A stretch of 64,000 nucleotides of DNA from contig NZ_CP012673.1 in the NCBI RefSeq assembly GCF_002950945.1, positions 9,686,501 to 9,750,500 on the forward strand, given 5' to 3'. This stretch comes from Sorangium cellulosum (GTDB lineage Bacteria > Myxococcota_A > Polyangia > Polyangiales > Polyangiaceae). Positions 17,004-24,648 of this stretch are shown here, one piece after another. The notes under the pieces were generated by a model. That model was not told the DNA's origin, made no database searches, and was given only the letters and a program-made list of their open reading frames with translations. Position 1 is the first letter of the stretch. Each line of letters begins with the position of its first letter. Both the position numbers and the translations under genes were made by a program.

Positions 17004-17341
17004 GCTGATTTCGGCGCTCTGGCGAGGTGGGAGGGCTCTGGGATAGCGCACATACACCGCCGGCGCGGGGCTCGGCGAGGGGCCGAGCGTGCCGGCAGGA
17101 CCATCGTACCCTGTGGAACTCGGGTACGCGACTCAAGGACGCTACCGCGGCGTGATGTCCCGGAGAGCAGCGATCTTCAGCGTCGCCGCCGGTCGGGGGC
17201 GACCGCCGCGCGCAACGCCCGGGGCAGGGTCCCCGGGCCGGCTGCGCGCGGGGGTGCGCGGCCTGCCCCCGCGGCGGCGAGCGCCCTCCGCGACCTCAGC
17301 GGGGAGCGGCCCCCCGCGACCTCAGCGGCGAGCGCGCTGGC
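17004..17341. other. Gap between ptsN and hpf with a short direct repeat
   Basis: 338 bases upstream of ptsN and downstream of hpf. A 21-bp unit beginning CCGCGACCTCAGCGG occurs at 17288-17308 and again at 17314-17334 with one mismatch, immediately after the hpf stop. The promoter of the PTS operon should lie between about 17010 and 17200, but I cannot pick -35/-10 boxes. In many Proteobacteria rpoN sits in this gene neighbourhood; it is not here. Confidence 0.4.
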
Positions 17342-17707
17342 TCACGATCGGGAGCGCGCCGCCGCCTCGATCTCCCGCTCCACCTCGACGGCGTACTCGC
17401 CGGCGCTCGTTCCGCCGCGCTTGCGCGCTATGGTGTGCCCCTTGCCGTCGCGGATCTGCCGCTCGAGCTTGTCGTGGACCCGGTCGATCGAGGCGTACAT
17501 GTCCTCCCCCCGCTCGGTGGCGTGGAGCGCCACGCCGCCCGCGGAGAGGCGGACGTCGGCGACGTGTTCCAGCCCCTCGACCGAGAGGGTCACCTGAGCC
17601 GTCATCGCCTGCCGGAGAAACTTCTGGAGCTTGGCGACCTTCTCGTGGGCGTACTTCTTGACGGCCTCGGTACCCACCATGTGGCGGAACGTGATCGTGA
17701 TGTTCAT
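17342..17707 (-). CDS. hpf: Ribosome hibernation-promoting factor (HPF/RaiA family)
   Basis: 121 aa from the ATG at 17707 (MNITITFRHM). It has the beta-alpha-beta-beta-beta-alpha order of the family: TEAVKKYAHEKVAKLQKFL, a beta strand TAQVTLSVEG, ADVRLSAGGVALHATERGEDMYASIDRVHDKLERQIR. The protein binds the decoding centre of idle ribosomes. It is a short-type HPF plus a ~20-residue basic tail, lacking the C-terminal dimerisation domain of long HPF. Upstream in-frame codons exist but add nothing conserved. It lies 339 bases upstream of ptsN in the same direction, the order found in rpoN-hpf-ptsN-rapZ operons. Confidence 0.93.
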   Translation of the reverse strand: MNITITFRHMVGTEAVKKYAHEKVAKLQKFLRQAMTAQVTLSVEGLEHVADVRLSAGGVALHATERGEDMYASIDRVHDKLERQIRDGKGHTIARKRGGTSAGEYAVEVEREIEAAARSRS

Positions 17708-17918
17708 CGGGCCCAGCCTTCCTTCCCTGACGCGTAGAGGAAACAATCGACTGCGTCTACAGAGCACCCCGTCATCACTATAGTAACACCGCTGTAGAGG
17801 TCGGGTCTGCTCCTAACGAGGCTGGCCTTCCGTTTTGTTCGTGGTGCTCCCGAGTTCACGACGCGGCGCGCAGCGCGCCGGCCGCGCGCTCCTCCACCGG
17901 TATCCTCATGTGCAGCGG

Positions 17919-18287
17919 TCAACGGGCCCTGGCCCGCCCCGCCTGCTCCATGGCCCGGCGCACCGTGTGCGGAGCGTGCCCAGAGGCCTGCGAGATCTCG
18001 ACCACGGTAGGCTTTCGTCCCAGCCTGGCGGCGAGCTCCCGCGCGCTGACGAGGACGGCGCGCAGCACGGCGATGTCGTCCTCGTCGAGCGGCTCGGCGA
18101 CGCGGAACCCCTCGGCTTCCAGCCGATCGACGATATATTCCACCTCCTCGTACGAGACCGCCCGGTGGCCCACGACCTCCGCGATGTCGTTGAGGTCCAC
18201 CCGGCCGGTCGGCCGATGGCGCCTGAGGAGCTCCTGGACGATGAGGTCGATGGCGTTCCGCACGGGGCCAGGGTGGCACCGCCGCAC
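17919..18287 (-). CDS. Small protein resembling sigma-70 regions 1.1 and 3
   Basis: Up to 122 aa; a GTG at 18263 giving 114 aa (VRNAIDLIVQELL) is as likely as the GTG at 18287, and neither has a clear ribosome-binding site. Residues ~10-60 (counted from 18287) read like sigma-70 region 1.1: a helix IDLIVQELLRRHRPTGRVDLNDIAEVV, then SYEEVEYIVDRLEAEGFRV, matching the helix pattern that in primary sigma factors blocks the DNA channel. Residues ~70-115 (ARELAARLGRKPTVVEISQASG, then HTVRRAMEQA) resemble the helix-turn-helix of sigma region 3. Regions 2 and 4, needed for -10 and -35 recognition, are absent. It could be a remnant of a sigma factor or a free-standing RNA polymerase regulator. The similarity is my reading of pattern only. 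Confidence 0.6.
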   Translation of the reverse strand: MRRCHPGPVRNAIDLIVQELLRRHRPTGRVDLNDIAEVVGHRAVSYEEVEYIVDRLEAEGFRVAEPLDEDDIAVLRAVLVSARELAARLGRKPTVVEISQASGHAPHTVRRAMEQAGRARAR

Positions 18288-18506
18288 ACGCCGCGCACGC
18301 CTGCTCCGCGCCGGGGCGCGGGCTTACGAGCGGCCGCGGCGGCCGCGCGCCTCGCCCCGCCGCGCGGCACGCGCCACGCGCCACGCGCGGCCGCCGCTCG
18401 GCGCAGGAGCAACCACAGGAATGGCGACAACGATGTTTCCGCGGAGCTACGCGGAGGTGTGGTAAAACCATCAGCTCATCCGGCCGGCAGGTTTCATGCA
18501 GGCCTC

Positions 18507-19385
18507 ATGGAGATCTCGATGCGCTGGGCTCCTCCCGATTCACGTTCACGTCATGCGATCCGCGACCACATCGAGGCAAACCTCGATCCGGTCGCCGATC
18601 ATCAGGAGATCTGCTTCCTGTCGTCGTGTTATGATTTTCCCTGGGACACGACGCGCTCGCTGGAGCTCGCCCTGCTGCGCGTCTTCGGCGTGGCGAGCAG
18701 CTCAGCGCTCCTCGTGCAGACAGGCGAGCTCCTGGAGAGGACGCAGAAGCGGTACGACGACACGGTCCTCATCCTCTCCGAGATCCTGGAGAACGGATAC
18801 GACAGCGAGCGCGGCCGGGCGGCGCTGCGCCGCATGAACCGGCAGCACCGGCGCTACACCATCCCGAACGACGAGTACGTCTACACGCTCTCGACGTTCG
18901 TCTTCGAGCCCATCCGCTGGAACGAGCGCTTCGGCTGGCGCAAGCTGCTCGAGAAGGAGAAGCTCGCGGGATTTCATTGCTGGCAGCAGATCGGAGCGCT
19001 CATGGGCATCAAGGACATCCCGCCGAGCTACGAGGCGCTCGAGCGCTACAACGTGGCGTACGAGGCGGAGCACTTCCGGTTCTCGGAAGACAACCGGAAG
19101 CTTGCCGTCACGACGCGCGATCTGCTCTTGAGCTGGGTCCTGCCGAGGCCCCTCCGGCCGCTCGGGGCGCGGGTGGTCCACGCGCTCCTCGACGATCGCA
19201 TGCGCGACGCGCTCGGGCTGCCGCGGCCCTCGCCGGCGGAGGTCCGCCTCGTCGAGGCGGCCCTCCGCGCGCGCGGCCTCTTCATGCGGGTCTTGCCCCG
19301 GCGCGGCGCGCCTCGCCTCATCACGAAGCAGAAGCACCGCGCCTACCCGGACGGCTACCGCATCGAGGATCTCGGCGCGCACTGA
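18507..19385 (+). CDS. Oxygenase MpaB-family (DUF2236) protein
   Basis: 292 aa from an ATG at 18507; an ATG at 18519 is also possible. The family contains heme-dependent oxygenases such as the MpaB domain and latex-clearing protein relatives. The hallmark region is ALRRMNRQHRRYTIP followed by DEYVYTLSTFVFEPIRWNERFG, corresponding to the conserved His-rich helix and the D-x-E-x-x-x-x-x-H-x-x region; here the second position has STFVFEP rather than the common HATL. The C-terminal LLLSWVLPRPLRPLGARVVHALL is a typical helix. No signal peptide. It is flanked by the divergent sigma-like gene and the convergent kinase, so probably a single-gene unit. Substrate unknown. Confidence 0.72.
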   Translation: MEISMRWAPPDSRSRHAIRDHIEANLDPVADHQEICFLSSCYDFPWDTTRSLELALLRVFGVASSSALLVQTGELLERTQKRYDDTVLILSEILENGYDSERGRAALRRMNRQHRRYTIPNDEYVYTLSTFVFEPIRWNERFGWRKLLEKEKLAGFHCWQQIGALMGIKDIPPSYEALERYNVAYEAEHFRFSEDNRKLAVTTRDLLLSWVLPRPLRPLGARVVHALLDDRMRDALGLPRPSPAEVRLVEAALRARGLFMRVLPRRGAPRLITKQKHRAYPDGYRIEDLGAH

Positions 19386-19458
19386 CGAACACAGACGGGC
19401 GCACGCCGGACCGCGACGGGGTCGGCGCGCGCTCGTCAACACGCGCCGCGCGCCCGGG

Positions 19459-20514
19459 TCAGGGCAGCTGGCGGCGCAGGAACTTCAGGGCCTCTCGCGC
19501 CGCCGGGCTCACGGGCTCGTAGAGGTCCGGGGTCTTCCCGAGCGGCGCGCCGATCGGCTCGCCGGGGCGGACGCCGAGGATGCGCTCGACGTCCTCCAGG
19601 AGCGACTGCATCGAGTCGAAGCGGTTGCGGGGCAGCTTGCGCAGCGCCGTCGCGACCAGCGCCTCGAGGCGGGGGTCGACGCCGGGGCGGAGCGCGCTCA
19701 GCCGGGGGGCCTCGGCGCAGGCGTGCTGGGCGACCACCAGCACGTCGTCCGGCGAGGAGAAGGGCAGCTGGCCGGTGAGCATGCGGAACATCGTCACGCC
19801 GAGCGCGTAGACGTCGGTGCGGCCGTCGACGGGGTCGGCGAGGGCCTGCTCCGGGGCCATGTAGGGGACGGTGCCGAGCACGATGCCCGCCGCGGTCGCG
19901 GGGCCGGAGCGCAGCTTCGCGAAGCCGAAATCCATCATCTTGAGCACGCGCGGGCCCGCCTGGGAGCGGACGAGGAACATGTTGTCCGGCTTCACGTCGC
20001 GGTGGATGATCCCGGCCGCGTGCGCGGCCGAAAGCGCCGACGCCGCCTGCCGGATCAGCGGCAGCGCGACCGCCTCGCTCACCGCCCCCTCCCGGCGGAG
20101 CATCGAGCCGAGCGACTCGCCGGTGAGGAGCTCGAGCACGATGAACGGCGCCCCGTCCTTGCGCTCGCCCGCGTCGAGGACCTTGATGATGTTGGGGTGC
20201 CCGATCTCGGCGGCCACCTCGAGCTCGCGGAGGAAGCGCTCCCGCTGGCCCCGGTCGACCGCGAAGGAGTGGTTCAGGATCTTGACCGCGACCTGCTCCT
20301 TCGTGCGGCTGTCCGCGGCGAGGTACACGCGCGACATCCCGCCGGCGCCGATGAAGCCCTGGATGACGTAGCGATCCTCGAGCACCGCGCCGAACTGCCG
20401 CGTCGGCCTGGCGGGCGTCGCGGCCGAGAGGGTCTGGACGAGGCGCGCGCCGTCCTCCGGGCAGAAGCCGTAGGAGAGGTCGGTGTACGCGCGGTGGCAG
20501 CGCGGGCAGATCAT
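19459..20514 (-). CDS. Serine/threonine protein kinase with N-terminal zinc ribbon
   Basis: 351 aa, ATG at 20514. A short zinc-ribbon-like head (MICPRCHRAY...FCPEDG, residues 3-22) precedes a complete kinase domain from ~45 to 315: glycine loop GAGGMSRVY, VAVKIL with the ATP lysine, catalytic HRDVKPDN, DFGFAK and the GTVPYMAPEQ P+1 loop, so it should be active. The remainder (ERILGVRPGEPIGAPLGKTPDLYEP) is a short tail with no sensor or membrane segment, so it is cytosolic. Zinc-ribbon heads are common on myxobacterial kinases and may mediate protein contacts. It is divergent from the isocitrate dehydrogenase gene, with starts 233 bases apart. Confidence 0.93.
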   Translation of the reverse strand: MICPRCHRAYTDLSYGFCPEDGARLVQTLSAATPARPTRQFGAVLEDRYVIQGFIGAGGMSRVYLAADSRTKEQVAVKILNHSFAVDRGQRERFLRELEVAAEIGHPNIIKVLDAGERKDGAPFIVLELLTGESLGSMLRREGAVSEAVALPLIRQAASALSAAHAAGIIHRDVKPDNMFLVRSQAGPRVLKMMDFGFAKLRSGPATAAGIVLGTVPYMAPEQALADPVDGRTDVYALGVTMFRMLTGQLPFSSPDDVLVVAQHACAEAPRLSALRPGVDPRLEALVATALRKLPRNRFDSMQSLLEDVERILGVRPGEPIGAPLGKTPDLYEPVSPAAREALKFLRRQLP

Positions 20515-20572
20515 GGACGCGGCTCATGATGGCGGCGGGGGCGGGGATCCTCAAGGGGCCTCACGCGCGCTC

Positions 20573-20617
20573 GAGCGACGGAAGCGACGGGAGCGACGGG
20601 AGCGACGGGAGCGACGG
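20573..20617 (+). repeat. Five tandem copies of a 9-bp unit (GAGCGACGG)
   Basis: Five head-to-tail copies of GAGCGACGG (second copy AAGCGACGG) lie in the leader between the divergent kinase and isocitrate dehydrogenase genes. They are in the open frame continuous with the dehydrogenase and would encode Ser-Asp-Gly repeats if translation began upstream, at 20526. I treat them as untranslated leader because the dehydrogenase fold starts at the GTG at 20748. Short tandem repeats of this kind can change copy number. Confidence 0.75.
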
Positions 20618-20747
20618 CGAGCGAGGACGCGCTAGCGAGGACACATTTCGTGGGGCCGGCGGGGTAGATCGCCGCGCGGACCTCGACTATGCGTGCGGCA
20701 CCCCCCTGGCCCACGAGACGATTCAACCCGAGGCAGAGAGACAGCCC

Positions 20748-21779
20748 GTGACCTCACAGAAGCAACCCGCGACCCTCATCCCCGGCGACGGCATCGGCCC
20801 CGAGATCGTGGAGGCGACGCTGCGCGCCCTCGACGCGCTCGGCGCGCCCTTCGAATGGGAGACGTGCGTGGCCGGATTGGCCGGCGTCAAAGAGGCGGGC
20901 GACCCGCTCCCGCGGGCGACGCTCGACAGCATCCACCGCACGAAGCTCGCGCTGAAGGGGCCGCTCGAGACGCCGATCGGCGGCGGATACCGCTCCTCGA
21001 ACGTGCGCCTGCGGCAGGAATTCAAGCTCTACGCGAACGTGCGGCCCGCGCGCACGCTGATCCCGGGGGGACGTTACGAGAACATCGACATCGTCCTCGT
21101 GCGGGAGAACCTCGAGGGGCTCTATGTGGGCTTCGAGCACTACATCCCGATCGGCAGCGACGAGCACGCGGTGGCGATCGGCTCGGGCGTGAACACCCGC
21201 GTCGGCTCGCGCCGCATCGCCGAGTTTGCCTACGACTACGCCGAGAAGCACGGGCGCAAGAAGGTCAGCATCGTGCACAAGGCGAACATCATGAAGGCGC
21301 TCACGGGCATCTTCCTGGAGGCGGCGCGCGAGGTGGGCCAATCGTACGAGGGCCGCGTCGCGACCGACGAGCGCATCGTGGACGCGTGCGCGATGCAGCT
21401 CGTGCTGAACCCTTGGCAGTTCGACGTCATCGTGACGACGAACCTCTTCGGCGACATCCTCTCGGACGAGATCGCCGGCCTGATCGGCGGCCTCGGCATG
21501 GCGCCGGGCGCCAACATCGGCCAGCACGCCGCGATCTTCGAGGCGGTGCACGGCTCTGCGCCGGACATCGCCGGCAAGGGCGTCGCGAACCCGATCGCGC
21601 TCATGCTCGCCGCCGCCATGATGCTGGATCACGTCGGCCGCCTGGATCTCTCCGGCCGCCTGCGCGCCGCCATCGACGGGGCGCTGAACGTCGACGGGGT
21701 GCGCACCCGCGATCTCGGCGGCAAGGCGGACACGAAGACGTTCGCCGACGCCATCGTGGCGCGCATCCAGAACGGCTGA
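20748..21779 (+). CDS. icd: NAD-dependent isocitrate dehydrogenase (IDH/IPMDH family)
   Basis: 343 aa from a GTG at 20748, where PATLIPGDGIGPEIVEATLRAL begins the family fold. It decarboxylates isocitrate to 2-oxoglutarate in the TCA cycle. Substrate-binding residues are visible in YRSSNVRLRQEFKLYANVRPAR and ENLEGLYVGFEH; catalytic Tyr/Lys in KVSIVHKANIMK; Mg-binding Asp residues in NLFGDILSDEIAGLIGGLGMAPGANIG; nucleotide-binding in HGSAPDIAGKGVANPIALMLAAAMML. Length and the GLGMAPGANIG loop are as in the short NAD-type enzymes of myxobacteria rather than the ~415-aa NADP enzyme. Isopropylmalate dehydrogenase is less likely because the substrate helix differs. An upstream in-frame ATG at 20526 would add a 74-residue low-complexity head. 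Confidence 0.9.
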   Translation: MTSQKQPATLIPGDGIGPEIVEATLRALDALGAPFEWETCVAGLAGVKEAGDPLPRATLDSIHRTKLALKGPLETPIGGGYRSSNVRLRQEFKLYANVRPARTLIPGGRYENIDIVLVRENLEGLYVGFEHYIPIGSDEHAVAIGSGVNTRVGSRRIAEFAYDYAEKHGRKKVSIVHKANIMKALTGIFLEAAREVGQSYEGRVATDERIVDACAMQLVLNPWQFDVIVTTNLFGDILSDEIAGLIGGLGMAPGANIGQHAAIFEAVHGSAPDIAGKGVANPIALMLAAAMMLDHVGRLDLSGRLRAAIDGALNVDGVRTRDLGGKADTKTFADAIVARIQNG

Positions 21780-21824
21780 GGGGATCGGCGCGCCGGCGCG
21801 TGGACCCGCGGGGCGCCGGCGCGG

Positions 21825-23486
21825 TCAGCGGGGGGCCGCGGGCTCGTCCGGGAGCGGCAGCGCGACGTGGAACGAGGTCGTCTCGTTGGGCTCGCTCCGC
21901 GCCCAGATCCGGCCGCCGTGCGCCTCGACGATGCCTTTGCAGATGTAGAGCCCGAGGCCGGTGCCGGGCGGGGCTTTCCTGGACGTGCCGGGCGAGAGCC
22001 GCTGATAGCGATGGAACAGCCGCGGCAGCTCGTCGGGCGGGATGCCCGGGCCGCGGTTCTCGATCGCGATCTCCACCTCGGCGTCGCGGCGGCGGAGCTG
22101 CACCCGGATCGCCGCGCCGGGGTCGCCGTACTTGTCCGCGTTGGTGAGGAGGTTTCCCAGCACCTGGTCGATGCGCGCGGCGTCGATGGCGACGAGCGGG
22201 ACGTCCTCGTCGGCCGTGAGCTCGACGGCGCGCCCCGGCCGCTCCGCCGCGGCGAGCTCGGCCGCAGCGCGAACGAGGGCGCGCAGGTCTGCCGGCCGCG
22301 GCTCGAGCGAGAGGCGCCGCGCCTCGATGTTGGAGGCGTCGAGCAGATCCGCGGCCATGCGCTCGAGGCGCCGGACGTTCGTGAGGATCCGCTGGCCCCA
22401 CGCCGCCGTGTCGGCGCGCTCCGGCCGGCGCGACAGCATGGCCGCGGACGTGGCGATCGCGGTGAGCGGCTGCTTGAGGTCGTGCGCCACGAGGGACGTC
22501 CATTCCTCGCGCAGCCGCTCGCGGTCCCTGAAATAGGTGACGTCCTCGTAGCTGGCGACGGCCCCGACGCTCGCGCCGCGGGCGTCCCGGATGGGCCCGG
22601 CGCTCACGATGACGGGCACGTAGCTCCCGTCCAGCTTCCGGAACCACAGCTCCTTGCACGTCGTCCCCTCGCCGCGGGCCGCGCGCATGAGCGGCATCTC
22701 GTGGCGCAGGAGCGGCCGTCCGCCCACGTCGCACAGCAGCACGCGCGGCCCGTCCCAGGGCACCCTGAGCGGGTGCGGCCCGCCGCAGAGCTCCTCGCAG
22801 CGGCGGCTTGCGAGGAGCGAGCCGCCGCCGCGCTCGTCGAAGATCGCGATGGCGACGGGGAAATCTTTGATGACGCTGTGCAGCCATTCCCGCTCCGCCG
22901 CGAGCCGGCGCTCCACCTCGCCGCTGGTGGCGGCGGCGCGCTCGGCGCCGCTGAGCGCGAGGGCGAACAGCGCGGCGAGGGCCTGCACGCGCGGGAGGAG
23001 CTCCTCGAAGGGCGCGCTGCGGCTCCCGAAGGCGCACGTGAGGACGCCGAGCAGCCGATCGGCGTGGAGCAGGGGTGCGGCCAGCACCTGGCTCGGCCGG
23101 GCGTGGGCCGCGAGCGCGCGGAGATCAGGCGGGCGCTCGCAGGCCTCCGGGTCGATCGACCCGAGCTCGGTGCGGCGGCTCTCCGCGGCGCGCAGCGTGG
23201 CGGGCGGGGGGCGCGTGAGGTCGTCGAGTACCCAGGTGAGCGCGCCTGGCTGCCCGGCGGAGGCGAGCTGCCGCGGCGGGTGCGCGTGGTCCACCGGCGC
23301 GCCGTGCAGGAGCGCGAGATCGGCGCCGAGCAGCCGGGCGGCCAGCTCGGCGATGGCGGCGTGGAGCGCCTGCGGATCGAGCTTCCCCGAGAGCGCGGAC
23401 GCTGCCTCGGAGACGGCCTCCGCGAGCTGAGCGGCGGCCGCGGCAGGCTCGCCGTTCGTGCCCCACAGCCGGTCCTGCTCCGACAT
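21825..23486 (-). CDS. Orphan hybrid-free sensor histidine kinase (GAF-PAS-HisKA-HATPase)
   Basis: 553 aa from an ATG at 23486 with GGAGG ten bases upstream. Order: a GAF-like domain at ~45-215, a PAS domain at ~225-325 (DERGGGSLLASRRCEELCGG, AVASYEDVTYF), the H-box SLVAHDLKQPLTAIATSAAML at ~333, N-box NLLTNADKYG, G1 ENRGPGIPPDELPRLFHRY and G2 GTGLGLYICKGIVEAHGG near residue 510. No transmembrane segment, so it senses something in the cytosol. No response regulator gene is next to it; its partner must be encoded elsewhere. It converges with isocitrate dehydrogenase, 45 bases apart. A hairpin at 23518-23543 (AGCACCC/GGGTGCT) lies just upstream of its start. Confidence 0.93.
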   Translation of the reverse strand: MSEQDRLWGTNGEPAAAAAQLAEAVSEAASALSGKLDPQALHAAIAELAARLLGADLALLHGAPVDHAHPPRQLASAGQPGALTWVLDDLTRPPPATLRAAESRRTELGSIDPEACERPPDLRALAAHARPSQVLAAPLLHADRLLGVLTCAFGSRSAPFEELLPRVQALAALFALALSGAERAAATSGEVERRLAAEREWLHSVIKDFPVAIAIFDERGGGSLLASRRCEELCGGPHPLRVPWDGPRVLLCDVGGRPLLRHEMPLMRAARGEGTTCKELWFRKLDGSYVPVIVSAGPIRDARGASVGAVASYEDVTYFRDRERLREEWTSLVAHDLKQPLTAIATSAAMLSRRPERADTAAWGQRILTNVRRLERMAADLLDASNIEARRLSLEPRPADLRALVRAAAELAAAERPGRAVELTADEDVPLVAIDAARIDQVLGNLLTNADKYGDPGAAIRVQLRRRDAEVEIAIENRGPGIPPDELPRLFHRYQRLSPGTSRKAPPGTGLGLYICKGIVEAHGGRIWARSEPNETTSFHVALPLPDEPAAPR

Positions 23487-23643
23487 GCCCGCCGCGCCTC
23501 CCTCGGATGCATGGCCTAGCACCCGCGCTGGCGTGTGGGTGCTGCGCTGGACTGGCCAGCGCGTTCGTTCGGCGCTGGCGCGCGGTCGTCGGGCGCGGGG
23601 GTCGCGCGGAAGGTCCGTCGAATGCCGGCGGGACGGGGTGTCG

Positions 23644-24087
23644 TCAGCGGGACGGATCGAAGCGGCGTTTCGCCCAGCTCACGAGCGCGCCGGTGTCCCG
23701 GGTGCGCGTGGCGCCGGGCGCGCCGCGGCGCTTGCGCCAGTCGCCTTCGCGCACGCGCCGGCACCCTGCCGCCTGCTCGACCGAGAGGAGGTAGGTCTGG
23801 ACCTCCCGCCCGTCCGCGAGGCGGATGGCGGAGCGCCGGTGCAAGACCGGGTGTCCTCGGTGCACGTCGAGCGCGGCGAGGGCCGCGGGCGCGAGGGCGT
23901 AGAGCTCGCCGGATACGGCGACGAGGCCGCCGGCGACCAGCGCGCCGGTGGAGCCCAGGTCGACCAGCGCGTACTGGGGGGGCGTGGTCGCCTCCCCGAG
24001 CGGGCGCGCCGACGCGAGCCACTCGTGCTGGTCCTCGCCTTTCATGAGGTTGTCGTAGACGAAGAGCACGATCTCGTGGGTGGTCAT
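23644..24087 (-). CDS. Gamma-glutamylcyclotransferase/AIG2-like protein, key residue changed
   Basis: 147 aa, ATG at 24087 overlapping the preceding stop by 4 bases. The fold is that of GGCT/AIG2 proteins: EIVLFVYDNLMKGEDQHEWL (usually YGTL/YGSN), then a beta strand, GELYALAPAALAALDVHRGHPVLHRR, and LADGREVQTYLL. In active members the stretch reads LDxxEG with the catalytic Glu; here it is LDVHRG, so the Glu is replaced by Arg, and the YGxx loop is YDNL. Catalytic cyclotransferase function is doubtful. Part of this gene (23745-23852) recurs, slightly diverged, at 55841-55948. Substrate unknown. Confidence 0.75.
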   Translation of the reverse strand: MTTHEIVLFVYDNLMKGEDQHEWLASARPLGEATTPPQYALVDLGSTGALVAGGLVAVSGELYALAPAALAALDVHRGHPVLHRRSAIRLADGREVQTYLLSVEQAAGCRRVREGDWRKRRGAPGATRTRDTGALVSWAKRRFDPSR

Positions 24088-24426
24088 CTGGCGTGGTCCT
24101 CAGGGCCGGGCTCGGCGGCCCGGCTCGGACCCTCGCAAAGCGAGCGCGCGCGCGCAAGGTCGACGGGGAGGACGGGGCCGAGCTCCGGATCCTCGCCGAA
24201 GAAGTGCTCGCACACCTTCTGCAGGCGCGACTCGACCTGCGCCGACTCCTTGTCGAGCGCCATCCACCGCGAGCTCGGGATCGTAGCCCTGAGGCTCGGC
24301 CGTGAAGCCAGCGAGCTGCGCGACAAGGGTGGTGACCGCGGCCGGCGCGAACGCCAGGGGGTCAGTGCCAGGGACGAAGAGGGGCGCCGGATCTCGCCGG
24401 CGCGAAGGCCTCTTCTTAGAGGCCAT
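24084..24426 (-). pseudogene. Hypothetical gene split by a one-base frameshift
   Basis: Two overlapping frames together look like one ~113-aa gene. The first, from an ATG at 24426 (MASKKRPSRRRDPAPLF), has clear coding codon use through LAGFTAEPQGYDPEL; the second frame continues with SSRWMALDKESAQVESRLQKV and ends at 24084, its stop overlapping the next gene's start by 4 bases. The two frames differ by one base near 24263. Either this is a broken gene, a sequencing error, or two genes with the second starting at the ATG at 24263 (59 aa). I do not recognise the family. The basic head and acidic helical tail are the only features. Confidence 0.5.
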
Positions 24427-24648
24427 GATCGGGCGAGCATACGACGGATGGAATCTTTGAACATGGCGGCTCCGTGCCCGCGAGGACGACAGGAATGTTC
24501 CTGGAAGCGCGGACTCGGCGGGCAGCGTCGCCGGGCAGCGCGCGTCTGGAGATAGGTGCCGCTGCGCGAGGCCGCCGATGGTGCGGTGAGGCCAACCGCC
24601 CAGAAGCGCGCGGCGTCCTCGCGCCGTCGCGCCTGCGGAGCGCCCGCG

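Noticed and set aside
17835..18500. Upstream extension of the MpaB-type gene to about 17.8 kb
   Set aside because: The added text is antisense to the sigma-like gene and of low complexity; the family begins after the ATG at 18507.
24427..24648. Small plus-strand frames between the frameshifted gene and the FHA activator
   Set aside because: They lack start context and recognisable content; the gap is only 222 bases.
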